NCBI GenBank assembly: GCA_018222805.1
Contig: JAAEZQ010000015.1
Span: 1 to 64,000 of the forward strand
DNA: 64,000 nt
Origin: Vibrionaceae bacterium
GTDB lineage: Bacteria; Pseudomonadota; Gammaproteobacteria; Enterobacterales; Vibrionaceae
Direction of reading: 5' to 3'
In this document: positions 37,518 to 47,552 of the stretch, in pieces
Layout of the letters: each line of letters begins with the position of its first letter
Position numbering within the stretch: the first letter of the stretch is position 1
Position numbers and translations under genes: made by a program
The notes under the pieces: model-generated
What the model saw: the letters and a program-made list of their open reading frames with translations, nothing else
Told to the model about the DNA's origin: nothing
The model's database searches: none

Positions 37518-37538
37518 AGCTCGCGCTTATCGCGAGCT
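37518..37538 (+). terminator. Intrinsic terminator after hflD
   Basis: AGCTCGCG/CGCGAGCT, a perfect 8-bp stem with loop CTTAT, followed by CG and seven T. Confidence 0.9.
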
Positions 37539-37554
37539 CGTTTTTTTAGCTTAA

Positions 37555-39024
<1,470 letters not shown>

Positions 39025-39050
39025 ACGCTAATTTAATTAGCCAGACATTG

Positions 39051-39080
39051 AAAAGGTTGACGTGAAAGCGTCAACCTTTT
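39051..39080 (+). terminator. Intrinsic terminator of purB
   Basis: A perfect 12-bp stem AAAAGGTTGACG/CGTCAACCTTTT with a 6-nt loop and further T on the plus strand. Confidence 0.9.
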
Positions 39081-39121
39081 TTGTTTAACAAGTGGCTGAA
39101 TAATGGCAAGTGCACTCAACG

Positions 39122-39658
39122 CTATTGTTTTTGAAAGAATAAGGTAATGGTTCCTACTTCTACACCAAACTTCTTAATTTTAGTCAGGTTAAACACGTGT
39201 CTGTCATCTTGACGATAAAGCCAGTCGTCAAAAGCGACAGTAATGGTGTCGTCATCCATTTTTAACTCAAAATCATACTGCCACTGTAATGCGTTACCTT
39301 GCTCTTGACCTGTTGCCACGCCAATAATGTCGTCCGCTTTTCCCTGATAACGGTTATTTTCTCGTTTGGTAATCACCCATATTCGTTGGTCAACTTCACC
39401 ATCATCGAATACGAAATCCTCCACCAGCGTCAACTCATTCCCTTTTACTGTGCCAACAATATCCACTTCGAATCGCCTGGTTTGCTTATCTGTGTAGTCT
39501 TGTACCATTCCCCACGCTTTCACATTTCCATCAAAATATCCAAATAGATCAAAGCTAGGGTTTGTTGTTTGATAGTTATTTATGTCTGCCGAACATGAAC
39601 TTAGAAAAATTGTAACGACGCTAACCGTCAAAATGATTAACCGATTGAAAACATTCAC
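39122..39658 (-). CDS. DUF3833 family lipoprotein
   Basis: A 178-residue predicted lipoprotein: hydrophobic signal LIILTVSVVTIFLSSC with the lipobox LSSC ending at about residue 22, then a beta-rich domain (FDLFGYFDGNVKAWGMVQDYTDKQTRRFEVDIVG) typical of DUF3833, which looks lipocalin-like. The residue after Cys is Ser, so outer-membrane sorting is expected. Last gene of the eight-gene lipid cluster; its ATG overlaps the preceding stop by 4 bp. Function unknown; a lipid-binding role would fit the neighbours. Confidence 0.8.
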   Translation of the reverse strand: MNVFNRLIILTVSVVTIFLSSCSADINNYQTTNPSFDLFGYFDGNVKAWGMVQDYTDKQTRRFEVDIVGTVKGNELTLVEDFVFDDGEVDQRIWVITKRENNRYQGKADDIIGVATGQEQGNALQWQYDFELKMDDDTITVAFDDWLYRQDDRHVFNLTKIKKFGVEVGTITLFFQKQ

Positions 39659-40257
39659 TGTCTCACCTGCCCTATCAATTGTTTGCGAAGTTTCGGAAAC
39701 TCAGTGTTTGGAGATAACCAAATGGATAGAAAAGCATCGTTCAACCCTTCGTCCTCAACATATCCAACAGTTTGAAGGAAAGCGTCTCCGGCTCGACGAT
39801 AAATAAGATGCCCCGCTTTCCCGTCTGTTACGTAAGCGAGTTCATCGCCTTTATTTATATTAGGATACATCTTACTAAGTTCGGAGAGCCATTCTTGACG
39901 ACGTTGTTTATTTACACCGAGCTTTTGCCATTGCTCATCCGTAACCTCAAGCAACTGCTGCTTTGTAACGTCACGCTGATAATAGATTTCGAGAGCAAAG
40001 GGGTGAGGCGACACATCAGCACTAACACGATACCTTCCGTCAGGCGCTCTTAAACGTGACTCATAGATATCAAAGATAAACCAGGTTAATTTCGCCTTAC
40101 CAACCGTTTTCCATTGACGCCAGTCCGCCGTGTTTACTTTGCTCGTACCAGCACCCGCACTTTGTGCATACAAGGGACCAGGCACAATTAACCCAATAGC
40201 GAGCAACACACTAATTAGACTCTTGGTTAACTTTCCCTGTAAGCTTTTCATTTCCAT
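39655..40257 (-). CDS. Chalcone-isomerase-like periplasmic protein
   Basis: A 200-residue exported protein with an N-terminal signal (about residues 1-31, ending LYAQS). The remaining domain (KTVGKAKLTWFIFDIYESRLRAPDG...FALEIYYQRDVTKQQLLEVTDEQW) fits the bacterial chalcone-isomerase-like family, related to fatty-acid-binding folds and not expected to act on flavonoids. It overlaps the end of the DUF2878 gene by 47 bp in another frame. A second ATG two codons in (40251) is possible. It probably handles lipids in the periplasm, as inferred from the cluster. Confidence 0.78.
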   Translation of the reverse strand: MEMKSLQGKLTKSLISVLLAIGLIVPGPLYAQSAGAGTSKVNTADWRQWKTVGKAKLTWFIFDIYESRLRAPDGRYRVSADVSPHPFALEIYYQRDVTKQQLLEVTDEQWQKLGVNKQRRQEWLSELSKMYPNINKGDELAYVTDGKAGHLIYRRAGDAFLQTVGYVEDEGLNDAFLSIWLSPNTEFPKLRKQLIGQVRQ

Positions 40258-40723
40258 ACACCCTTAGTATCAGTAGCATTACGACGAACCACTCCACAAA
40301 TAAAATCATCAGAGTAAAAACAACGTCGTAACCAAAATTTACGGCCTGGAGTTTGTAACCAGCTAAATAACTGGCCCCACCTCCGATACCGCCTACTATT
40401 GATACGTAGGTTTTAGGGAAACGATACAAAACTGTCTTAAGCTGGTAGGCATACCAGGCAAACATTACCCAAAGGCATAGTAACCACATTGGCAACCATA
40501 AGGTTGGAAAGAGCAGAAGAAAAAACTGTTGGTTAAGACTATCAAGTCCAAGCCCGAAAATTGTGACGATGGCGATGGGTTTCAATGAAGCCGCATCGCG
40601 TAAGGCACAATAGGCAATGGTGACTAACGTAAAACAAAGGGTAAACCATTGCCACTGATAGGTACCGAGTACCGCTGCAAACCAGCAAAGTTGAAACCAC
40701 GTTGAGGCAAGCAACACTCTCAT
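40211..40723 (-). CDS. DUF2878 family membrane protein
   Basis: A 170-residue inner-membrane protein with about five hydrophobic helices and little soluble sequence. The GLGLDSLNQQFFLL segment near residue 57 and GIGGGASYLAGYKL near 112 match the DUF2878 family pattern as remembered. It begins 6 bp after the cfa stop codon and its end overlaps the following gene. No function is known; it always seems to accompany cfa-type clusters. Confidence 0.78.
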   Translation of the reverse strand: MRVLLASTWFQLCWFAAVLGTYQWQWFTLCFTLVTIAYCALRDAASLKPIAIVTIFGLGLDSLNQQFFLLLFPTLWLPMWLLCLWVMFAWYAYQLKTVLYRFPKTYVSIVGGIGGGASYLAGYKLQAVNFGYDVVFTLMILFVEWFVVMLLILRVYGNEKLTGKVNQESN

Positions 40724-40729
40724 AACTAG

Positions 40730-41986
40730 TTACGGTCGCTGAAAAGTCATGTGTACGGTACTTATGGTTCGGGCCAGAAACCCGCCCTCACAGTAGCTCA
40801 GGTAGTAGCGCCACATACGCACAAATCGCTCATCATAACCAAGCGCCCGAACTGTTTGTTCAGCTTGATTAAATCGGCGATGCCATTCACTAAGCGTTTT
40901 TGCGTAGTCGAGGCCAATATCAAACAGGTCGCGCACAACAAAGTCACTATACTTGGTTGTCGCTTGGGTAAGCGAGGTAACAGAAGGCAAAAAACCACCT
41001 GGGAAAATGTATTTCTGAATGAAATCGACGTTATTGCTGTAATATTCATAACGCTGATCGGCAATAGTAATTGCCTGAATGGCCATTAAACCGCCCGGTT
41101 TAAGCAAAGATTCACACTTCTTGATGTAGGATGGTAAAAACGCTTTCCCCACCGCTTCAATCATCTCAATCGAAACCAACTTGTCATACGTACCAGTAAG
41201 ATTTCGGTAATCTTCTTTGAGCAACGTGATTTTATCCGACAAGCCTTTCTTTTCAATCTGTTGCTTGGTGTAAGCGTGCTGTTCTTCTGAAATGGTGGTG
41301 GTGGTTACCTGACAGCCATGCTGCTCAGCCATGTAGATCGCCATCGCTCCCCAACCAGTGCCGATCTCAATGACGTGATCCGATGCCTTTAAGTCGAGCT
41401 GCTGACACAAACGATCCATCTTATTTATCTGAGCTTGCTCTAACGACTCGTTGTCGTAGCGATAAAGTGCCGAAGAATAAAGCATATTACTATCAAGAAA
41501 TGACTCATACAGCGCATTGCCCAGATCATAGTGAGCATGAATATTTTTGCGAGAATTCTCTCGTGAGTTGCGGTTAGCCCAATGGCTGACTTTGTAAAAC
41601 AGTTTCGTCATCCAGCTACCCTGCTCTTCTATTTGATCTAATGCTCGCATATTTATCGCCATAAGCTTCATGAGTGCGGTCAGGTCTGGGCTATCCCACC
41701 AGCCATCCATGTATGCCTCACCCGCTGCGATACTCCCACCTCTTAGTATGCGCGAGTATAAACCGGGATGTTTCACCTCGATGGTTGCAACAACAGGCTG
41801 ACCGTTATACGAACTATCAGGCGCAGAAAAACGTTCGCTTTTTTCTGTCGCGCCTGAATTAAAGCTCTCAATTAAGGTTAAACAACCAAATTCCATTTTT
41901 TTCAAACATTGAACCATCACTCTGCGAGCCGCTCTTTGGGTCGTACTCAGTTCGCACGGCAATGTGATTGCACTACTATTCAACAT
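40730..41986 (-). CDS. cfa: Cyclopropane-fatty-acyl-phospholipid synthase family methyltransferase
   Basis: SAM-dependent enzyme that modifies double bonds of membrane phospholipid acyl chains. The 418 residues have an N-terminal lipid-binding domain and a C-terminal methyltransferase domain. ENIHAHYDLGNALYESFLD near residue 148, the SAM motif VIEIGTGWGAMAIYMAEQHGCQ near 205 and the YIFPGGFLPS block near 332 are characteristic. AAGGAG lies 8 nt upstream of the ATG. Its flavoprotein and DUF1365 neighbours suggest a specialised product rather than routine stationary-phase cyclopropanation. Confidence 0.93.
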   Translation of the reverse strand: MLNSSAITLPCELSTTQRAARRVMVQCLKKMEFGCLTLIESFNSGATEKSERFSAPDSSYNGQPVVATIEVKHPGLYSRILRGGSIAAGEAYMDGWWDSPDLTALMKLMAINMRALDQIEEQGSWMTKLFYKVSHWANRNSRENSRKNIHAHYDLGNALYESFLDSNMLYSSALYRYDNESLEQAQINKMDRLCQQLDLKASDHVIEIGTGWGAMAIYMAEQHGCQVTTTTISEEQHAYTKQQIEKKGLSDKITLLKEDYRNLTGTYDKLVSIEMIEAVGKAFLPSYIKKCESLLKPGGLMAIQAITIADQRYEYYSNNVDFIQKYIFPGGFLPSVTSLTQATTKYSDFVVRDLFDIGLDYAKTLSEWHRRFNQAEQTVRALGYDERFVRMWRYYLSYCEGGFLARTISTVHMTFQRP

Positions 41987-42001
41987 GCAGAATTCTCCTT
42001 G

Positions 42002-42790
42002 TTATAGCTTTTTGTTATTTTTATTCTCTGGCGGTGTTTTATTTTCGTTGGAGTATTTAGGGTGGGAATAAAAAGGCGCACCTTTTCTCCATAACTTTAA
42101 TGCGTGCCAGTAAATTCCAAACACCACTTTGACTGTTTGTATCGGTGTCACAACTAAACACTTCATCAGGCTTTTACTTGATAGTGCTTTCGCTTTCATT
42201 GCCATTGTGGCATCAAAGTGTTTACTGCCTTTGTGGCACTCTAAATGAATATTGAGCTTGTCAGTCAGCGGCTTAATCATCCACCGATATTGTTGGTCAA
42301 TTGGGTTAAACGGGGAAACATGGAATGCCTTCTCTTGTTTCCAGCCAAACTGATCATCATCCTGATTCGCGGAAACGGCGTAATAGTGACGCTCATTCCA
42401 AGGTGTATTGCTCACTTCAGCCAACAAGTATTTCCATTCACCTCGCTCGTTATAAACATAGTAGAAATTGACCGGACTAAAATAGAGCCCTAAATAGCGC
42501 AAGTGACAAACGGCAATGACGCGGCCATCACATCTAACGCCTGTCAGGCTTTCCAATTTATCTTGTACTGCCTTTTTAAGGTTTCCTTCACCGACATAAT
42601 CACTACGTTTAAACCTAGCCCAATGCCACCAGCGTGTACCAAATCCCCACACTTTTTTTTCCAGCTCATCAATTTCGTCAACATCAATGGCTGGCATAAA
42701 TAGCGAATAGTTCAGCTCGTGCGACACGGGTGTGAAGCGACGATGTCTTACATTGCCAATAAACAATCGGCTGTTCATACAGCTGGCCAT
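42002..42790 (-). CDS. DUF1365 family protein
   Basis: A protein of 262 residues from the ATG at 42790. The DUF1365 features are MNSRLFIGNVRHRRFTPVSH at the start, RYLGLYFSPVNFYYVYNERGEW near residue 105 and VSNTPWNERHYYAV near 130, then FHVSPFNPIDQQYRW near 160. The family is always found next to cfa-like and amine-oxidase-like genes and is thought to act in the same lipid modification. The start follows the stop of the FAD gene by one base; an ATG four codons later (42778) is an alternative. Confidence 0.86.
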   Translation of the reverse strand: MASCMNSRLFIGNVRHRRFTPVSHELNYSLFMPAIDVDEIDELEKKVWGFGTRWWHWARFKRSDYVGEGNLKKAVQDKLESLTGVRCDGRVIAVCHLRYLGLYFSPVNFYYVYNERGEWKYLLAEVSNTPWNERHYYAVSANQDDDQFGWKQEKAFHVSPFNPIDQQYRWMIKPLTDKLNIHLECHKGSKHFDATMAMKAKALSSKSLMKCLVVTPIQTVKVVFGIYWHALKLWRKGAPFYSHPKYSNENKTPPENKNNKKL

Positions 42791-42791
42791 G

Positions 42792-44084
42792 TTATGCCGC
42801 GCCTCTTTGCAACGTAGTAACATCTTGTGTTTTCGTTTTCTCTTTCAGCGCTTTGACCACATCCAAAGCGCTACGTACGCCATCTTCATGAAACCCGTTA
42901 TGCCAATAAGCCCCACAGAACCAGGTATGTGCAACGCCCTGAATCTCACTCCTCCTCTGCTGAGCGGCTATAGATTCGGTCGTAAACACGGGATGATCGT
43001 AAGTGAACTTGCGAAGAATTTTGCTTGCATCGATTTGATCGGTGCTGTTCAACGTTACGCAAAAAGTATGTGTAGAGTCTAAATGCTGAAGTATATTCAT
43101 ATCGTATGTAAGTGACGGCAATCGTTGTTTTTCGCTATCACAACCTTCTAACAGATAGTTCCAGGAAGCCCACGCCGCTTTACGTTTCGGAAGCAAACTG
43201 GTATCGGTGTGCAGAACTACTTCGTTGGATTGATAGGCCATATCACCGAGAATACTTTGTTCCTCGTCAGACAACTCGCTGAGCATTCTCATTGCCTGAT
43301 CACTATGGCAAGCGAATATCACTTCATCGAACCACTCTGTTGTCCCGTTTACGTGTAAAAGCACACGATCTTTACTTCGTGTGACACTTTCAACCGGGCT
43401 GTTGAGGCGAATATTTTGTGCAAATCCCTGAGTCAACGGTGCAATATAAGCGCGAGAACCGCCTTTGATTACATACCACTGTGGACGATTCGTCACATCA
43501 AGCAATCCATGATTCAAGAAGAAGCGTAAGAAAAACATCAACGGAAATGCACGCATATCCGCGAGTGTCGAAGACCAAATGGCCGCGCCCATAGGGAGAA
43601 TATAATTATCAGTGAAGAACTGACTAAACTTATGTTTATCGAGGAATTCTCCAAGCGTTTGCAGGTTTGTATTTTCATCGTTGGCGAAGCTTTTCGCTAA
43701 CTTGTTAAAACGAAGAATCTCGTAGATAAAACGATAGAACTTTGGATTAAACCAATTACGCTTTTGCGCGAAAAGTGTAGAGATCGTGTGTCCGTTGTAC
43801 TCTAACCCGTTCCCCTTGTTACGGACGCTAAAGCTCATTTGAGTCGGTATACCTTCTACACCAATTTCATTCATCATCTTGATAAAAGTAGGATAGGTAC
43901 GGTCGTTATAAACGATAAAGCCAGTGTCAATTGCATAGTCTTTTCCATCAACACTGACATCGACGGTTGCCGTGTGCCCGCCGATGTAATCATTCGCTTC
44001 AAATAAAGTAATGTCATGTTCTTTATGCAAGTAGTAACCGCACGTCAGTCCGGATATACCAGTGCCTATAATTGCAATTTTCAT
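42792..44084 (-). CDS. FAD-dependent amine-oxidase-like oxidoreductase
   Basis: A 430-residue flavoprotein. The N-terminus IAIIGTGISGLTCGYYL is the Rossmann GxGxxG for FAD, followed by the acidic residue in LFEAND and the GGH motif (YIGGHTATV) at about residue 38. The C-terminus has WFCGAYWHNGFHEDGVRSALDV, which contacts FAD in this family. It is often annotated as NAD/FAD-binding protein or amine oxidase. In Rhodobacter, a related flavoprotein acts with a Cfa-like methylase on unsaturated acyl chains (UfaD/UfaM, from memory), so an acyl-chain desaturase is a fair alternative. AAGGAAG precedes the ATG. Confidence 0.88.
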   Translation of the reverse strand: MKIAIIGTGISGLTCGYYLHKEHDITLFEANDYIGGHTATVDVSVDGKDYAIDTGFIVYNDRTYPTFIKMMNEIGVEGIPTQMSFSVRNKGNGLEYNGHTISTLFAQKRNWFNPKFYRFIYEILRFNKLAKSFANDENTNLQTLGEFLDKHKFSQFFTDNYILPMGAAIWSSTLADMRAFPLMFFLRFFLNHGLLDVTNRPQWYVIKGGSRAYIAPLTQGFAQNIRLNSPVESVTRSKDRVLLHVNGTTEWFDEVIFACHSDQAMRMLSELSDEEQSILGDMAYQSNEVVLHTDTSLLPKRKAAWASWNYLLEGCDSEKQRLPSLTYDMNILQHLDSTHTFCVTLNSTDQIDASKILRKFTYDHPVFTTESIAAQQRRSEIQGVAHTWFCGAYWHNGFHEDGVRSALDVVKALKEKTKTQDVTTLQRGAA

Positions 44085-44097
44085 ATTTTCTTCCTTT

Positions 44098-44823
44098 TTA
44101 AGACACGAGTTTACGCATTAAGTAGGCTTGCCAGCGGTATGGAAACAACGAAATGAAGCGAAAAATGCTGGTAAACTTCGCCGGGAAATAGATGAGGCTT
44201 TTGTTTGCCGAAAGTTGCTTCCTGATCGATTCAGATGCTTGCTTGACGGAGATGATCATCGGCATTTCAAAGGTGTTTTTGTCGGTCAGCGGCGTTTCGA
44301 CAAAGCCAGGAAAGACCGTGACGACCTGTATACCTTTATTTGCGAGGTCTAAGGCAAGTGTTCGAGCGAAGTAGCTCACTGCCGCTTTCGATGCGCCGTA
44401 CGCTTCCGCTCTCGGTAGAGCCACTTCAGAAGCAATAGACCCAACAATCACCACACGATGTCCCGGTTCAAAATAGCTCTGGCAGGCTTCGACGCAATTT
44501 GCCACCCCAATAACGTTGACATTCAGCACTCGCGCCATGAGTCTCGCGTCAACCTGGCCATTGTCGATGTACTCGCAATCACCAGCGTTGAAAAACCAGG
44601 TATCTGGAACAAAGTTAAGTGATGACAGAGCACGTATGGTCTCTTCATAATTCGTCACATCAAACCGAAGAGTTTCAATCTGCGGAGAATGCTCGCTTAG
44701 CTCATTGAGTACGGCTTCGTTACGCCCGCACGCAATCACGCGCCAACCCGAATTGGCGTAATCCAATGCCAGCTGCTTTCCAATGCCAGAAGTCGCGCCA
44801 GTAATCAAAATCGAGCCACTCAT
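44098..44823 (-). CDS. Short-chain dehydrogenase/reductase (SDR)
   Basis: A 241-residue classical SDR. Cofactor motif TGATSGIGKQLA at residues 8-19, FNAGD near 79 (the NNAG position), catalytic serine in VGSIASEVALP near 127, and YGASKAAV near 142 with Tyr and Lys. A C-terminal hydrophobic stretch rich in Phe, Tyr and Trp may touch the membrane. The ATG overlaps the stop of the NTF2-like gene by 4 bp. The substrate is unknown; the cluster suggests a lipid or lipid-derived carbonyl. Confidence 0.9.
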   Translation of the reverse strand: MSGSILITGATSGIGKQLALDYANSGWRVIACGRNEAVLNELSEHSPQIETLRFDVTNYEETIRALSSLNFVPDTWFFNAGDCEYIDNGQVDARLMARVLNVNVIGVANCVEACQSYFEPGHRVVIVGSIASEVALPRAEAYGASKAAVSYFARTLALDLANKGIQVVTVFPGFVETPLTDKNTFEMPMIISVKQASESIRKQLSANKSLIYFPAKFTSIFRFISLFPYRWQAYLMRKLVS

Positions 44824-45239
44824 TGCGATAACCTCTGCTTCACGATTTTTACCACTGAGCCAAGTAGAGGTAAGTTTTCATATAGCATCTCTCCGAGATC
44901 AAAGTAGTCCCGGTGATAAATGACCTGTCCTTCCGCAAACTTCAGATGAGAGGCACCATTTACCAAAATTGGCGCCCCGCCCTGTAACTTTGGATGAAGT
45001 AATTCCATGGTCCAGGTAATAAAACCCGTTTCGTCCACCTGTTGGTGTTCATGAATGACAAAGTCACAGCGGATAACGTTGGTATAAAGTGATTGAAAGT
45101 ATTGGTAGAGTGCGGTTCTCCCCTCTAATCGATGCGCTGCGTCTTCAAACACCACATCAGGATGATAAATCTCATCCAGCAGATGTAAGTTATCTTTGCT
45201 GAGCTGCTGGTAAATATCGACGACAGACCGTAATTCCAT
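44820..45239 (-). CDS. NTF2-like (SnoaL-type) protein
   Basis: A 139-residue protein beginning MELRSVVDIYQQLSKDNLHLLDEIYHPDVVFED, with AGGAG 8 nt upstream of the ATG at 45239. The helix-then-curved-sheet pattern and the HPDVVFEDAAHRLEG segment fit the NTF2-like superfamily, whose members act as small isomerases, hydrolases or binding proteins. No catalytic residues can be assigned with confidence. It is the first gene of the eight-gene operon, behind the two palindromes at 45270-45344. Confidence 0.85.
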   Translation of the reverse strand: MELRSVVDIYQQLSKDNLHLLDEIYHPDVVFEDAAHRLEGRTALYQYFQSLYTNVIRCDFVIHEHQQVDETGFITWTMELLHPKLQGGAPILVNGASHLKFAEGQVIYHRDYFDLGEMLYENLPLLGSVVKIVKQRLSQ

Positions 45240-45269
45240 TTCGTTGCTCCTACGCACCTTCAACCGTTT

Positions 45270-45298
45270 TGTTGTACAAAAATATTATACGTACAACA
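45270..45298. promoter_or_regulatory. TTGTAC palindrome 1, candidate MerR/LitR-type operator
   Basis: TGTTGTAC (45270-45277) and GTACAACA (45291-45298) are exact reverse complements with a 13-bp spacer. On the minus strand a TATAAT lies inside this dyad, 31-58 bp upstream of the NTF2-like start, so the site overlaps the likely -10 element. Confidence 0.55.
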
Positions 45299-45312
45299 TA
45301 GACTAATCACAT

Positions 45313-45344
45313 AAAGTTGTACAAAAAATATTTTGTATAACTTT
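45313..45344. promoter_or_regulatory. TTGTAC palindrome 2, candidate MerR/LitR-type operator
   Basis: AAAGTTGTACAAAA (45313-45326) and TTTTGTATAACTTT (45331-45344) form a 14-bp dyad with one mismatch and a 4-bp spacer. It shares TTGTACAA with palindrome 1. Paired sites like these suit a dimeric MerR-type regulator; no such regulator is encoded in the window. Confidence 0.55.
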
Positions 45345-45400
45345 GTTTCTTTTAGGTGTGATACGTGAACGAGGAAGATAGCGATCAGACAGACGAAAAA

Positions 45401-45424
45401 AAGGCTTGGTAAAAACCAAGCCTT
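45401..45424 (-). terminator. Intrinsic terminator of htpX
   Basis: A perfect 10-bp stem AAGGCTTGGT/ACCAAGCCTT with loop AAAA; the minus strand continues with seven T. It insulates the lipid operon from htpX. Confidence 0.9.
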
Positions 45425-45455
45425 GTCAGAAAATTATTCGATATTCGATATTCGA

Positions 45456-46325
45456 TTAGTACTGTTGGTTACGTAATGCGTTAATACGTTTATCTAGTGG
45501 TGGATGGCTCATTAGTAGCTCCGTCAGAGACTGCTTACCGTTGATACCGAACGCCATCATTGTGCCATCTAACTTCGACTCTTGGCTCATTTTTAAACGC
45601 TCAAGAGCGGCAATCATTTTTTCTTTACCTACCAGATGTGCTGCGCCTGCGTCTGCATGGAACTCACGATGACGGCTATACCACATGGTGATGAAGCTTG
45701 CTAAGAAACCAAACACCAGTTCAAGTACCATAGAGACACCAAAATACACCATCATGTTTGAACCCTGGCCTTCTTCCTCATCATTAGACGCCACCATGTT
45801 GGCGATAAAACGAGACAAGAAGATTACAAACGTGTTCACAACACCCTGCATCAGTGTCATTGTGACCATGTCACCATTCGCAATATGGCTCACCTCGTGT
45901 GCCAACACAGCTTCGGCTTCATCACGAGTCATGTTATGTAACAGACCCGTAGAAACCGCGACTAAAGAGTCATCACGCTTAGCACCTGTCGCGAAGGCAT
46001 TAATATCTGGTGAATCATAAATTGCCACCGTTGGCATGCCGATCCCCGCTTGCTGAGCCTGTCGGCCTACTGTCTCCAGTAGCCAATGCTCTGTTTCGTT
46101 ACGCGGGCTTTCGATAACCATACCGCCAACCGAGCGCAGCGCCATACCTTTTGACATCATTAACGAAATCAGTGCACCACCAAAACCAAAGACCGCAGCC
46201 ATAATCAGCAAACCAGACAAACTGCCCGGCTGCATTCCCGTTGTAGCGTAAACAATATTCAGAACAACACTAAGAACTAGCACGACGGCTAGGTTAGTTG
46301 CCAGGAATAACATAACTCGCTTCAT
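45456..46325 (-). CDS. htpX: Membrane zinc metalloprotease HtpX
   Basis: Inner-membrane quality-control protease working alongside FtsH. The 289 residues have two N-terminal helices, the zinc motif HEVSH near residue 140, two further hydrophobic segments (about 158-180 and 195-215), and the third ligand in the [13 protein letters not shown] block near 222. GGAG lies 7 nt upstream of the ATG. Length and motifs equal E. coli HtpX. It is monocistronic with a strong terminator. Confidence 0.97.
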   Translation of the reverse strand: MKRVMLFLATNLAVVLVLSVVLNIVYATTGMQPGSLSGLLIMAAVFGFGGALISLMMSKGMALRSVGGMVIESPRNETEHWLLETVGRQAQQAGIGMPTVAIYDSPDINAFATGAKRDDSLVAVSTGLLHNMTRDEAEAVLAHEVSHIANGDMVTMTLMQGVVNTFVIFLSRFIANMVASNDEEEGQGSNMMVYFGVSMVLELVFGFLASFITMWYSRHREFHADAGAAHLVGKEKMIAALERLKMSQESKLDGTMMAFGINGKQSLTELLMSHPPLDKRINALRNQQY

Positions 46326-46637
46326 TACTTTTCTCCGAGGAAGCTTATTGTTGTAAAAGCCGATCCCATTTGGTTTCGTACTCCGTTGCGTTATAGATAT
46401 AGTCTATCGCTGTTAAAAACAAGGTTAAGCAATAAATTGCAACATTTGTTTTCTCAACTGAAATAAATCGTAAATTTTTATAGCCTAAAAACAGTATTTT
46501 AGACTAGGTTTAGACTTTGGTCTTATTGTCCGATTGTTTGAGCGTGCTAAATTCAAGTCAGATGAACAAAAACAGAGCAAACTCTAAACACGTTCCAACG
46601 CCGAGTAGCTCTAAATCCATGTCTTGAGGGAAAAATC
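46326..46637. other. 312-bp divergent region between htpX and a 55-residue small gene
   Basis: No gene or clear RNA structure is seen. The middle is AT-rich and should contain the htpX promoter on the minus strand and the promoter of the small gene on the plus strand. No Cpx or sigma-32 consensus could be called with confidence. Confidence 0.6.
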
Positions 46638-46805
46638 ATGGTAGAAACTAACGACTATCAAATGGCTATAGATTTACTACGTTGTCACCTAGGTATCTCA
46701 GAGGACGAGGCAAAGCAACAACTTGGTATTTCTACTGATGACCATATGGCTAATCGTATTGCAGAAACGCAACACGCATTGATGGGTCTAGGAAACGAAA
46801 AATAA
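46638..46805 (+). CDS. Conserved 55-residue small protein, function unknown
   Basis: ATG at 46638 with GAGGG 7 nt upstream and TAA at 46803-46805. The peptide starts MVETNDYQMAIDLLRCH and continues with LGISEDEAKQQLGIS, giving two short helical repeats around LGIS; no membrane helix or signal. An intrinsic terminator follows within 30 bp, so it is a complete small gene between htpX and bioD. I recall a hypothetical gene at this position in V. cholerae. It might bind nucleic acid or a protein partner, but nothing in the sequence proves this. Confidence 0.72.
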   Translation: MVETNDYQMAIDLLRCHLGISEDEAKQQLGISTDDHMANRIAETQHALMGLGNEK

Positions 46806-46831
46806 ACCTGAGTTAGGTTTACGAATAATGC

Positions 46832-46856
46832 AAAGGGCTGCGCAATGCAGCCCTTT
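46832..46856 (+). terminator. Intrinsic terminator of the 55-residue gene
   Basis: A perfect 10-bp stem AAAGGGCTGC/GCAGCCCTTT with loop GCAAT and CGTTTTTG downstream on the plus strand. It may also end bioBFCD transcription from the other side. Confidence 0.82.
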
Positions 46857-46868
46857 CGTTTTTGTATT

Positions 46869-47552
46869 CTAGCGTTGAAGTAAAGGATCGATGTTAATGT
46901 ATTTCCCGAGTTCTTTGCGCTTTGCACTAGGGACATACGGAATCTCACCTAATTTTGGGGTACCTAATCGAGATTCGAGCATTTCAATTATGTCCGCATA
47001 GTGCTCTGTACCAGGGTTTACGCGATTTGCTACCCATCCAACAAGGTTCAGGCCATCGGCTCGAATCGCCTCTGCCGTTAAAAAAGCGTGACTCAAACAG
47101 CCCAGTTTAATACCAACGACCAAAACGACTGGAAGCTGCTCTTGTTTCACCCAGGTAGAGAGATTGTCTGTATCAGAAACCGGGACACGCCACCCACCCG
47201 CACCTTCAACCAATACAACGTCGGACTGCGCTTTGTGCTGAGCCAGTTTTGCACTTAAAACGTCGTACTTTATCTCAACACCTTCATGCTTAGCAGCAAT
47301 ATGCGGTGAAGTTGGAAGCTCCAGCGCATACGGATTTATATCGTTGTAAGCCACTTCTAGTGTCGCGGCATTTTGTAAATGCAACGCATCTGAGTTACGC
47401 CAACCTTGCTCTGTCTTTTCGCTTCCTGCTGCCACTGGCTTATAACCAATGGTGTTTAACCCTTTTGCCGCCAACGCTTGCAGAATGGCTTTAGACGCTA
47501 CCGTTTTTCCTACATCAGTATCCGTACCAGCAATAAAAAAAGCATCAATCAT
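46869..47552 (-). CDS. bioD: Dethiobiotin synthetase
   Basis: ATP-dependent ring closure of DAPA to dethiobiotin. The start at 47552 gives 227 residues and the P-loop terminus [15 protein letters not shown] at residues 5-19. [11 protein letters not shown] near 108 and the nucleotide-binding [10 protein letters not shown] near 168 are typical. The ATG overlaps the bioC stop by 4 bp. Last gene of bioBFCD. Confidence 0.96.
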   Translation of the reverse strand: MIDAFFIAGTDTDVGKTVASKAILQALAAKGLNTIGYKPVAAGSEKTEQGWRNSDALHLQNAATLEVAYNDINPYALELPTSPHIAAKHEGVEIKYDVLSAKLAQHKAQSDVVLVEGAGGWRVPVSDTDNLSTWVKQEQLPVVLVVGIKLGCLSHAFLTAEAIRADGLNLVGWVANRVNPGTEHYADIIEMLESRLGTPKLGEIPYVPSAKRKELGKYINIDPLLQR

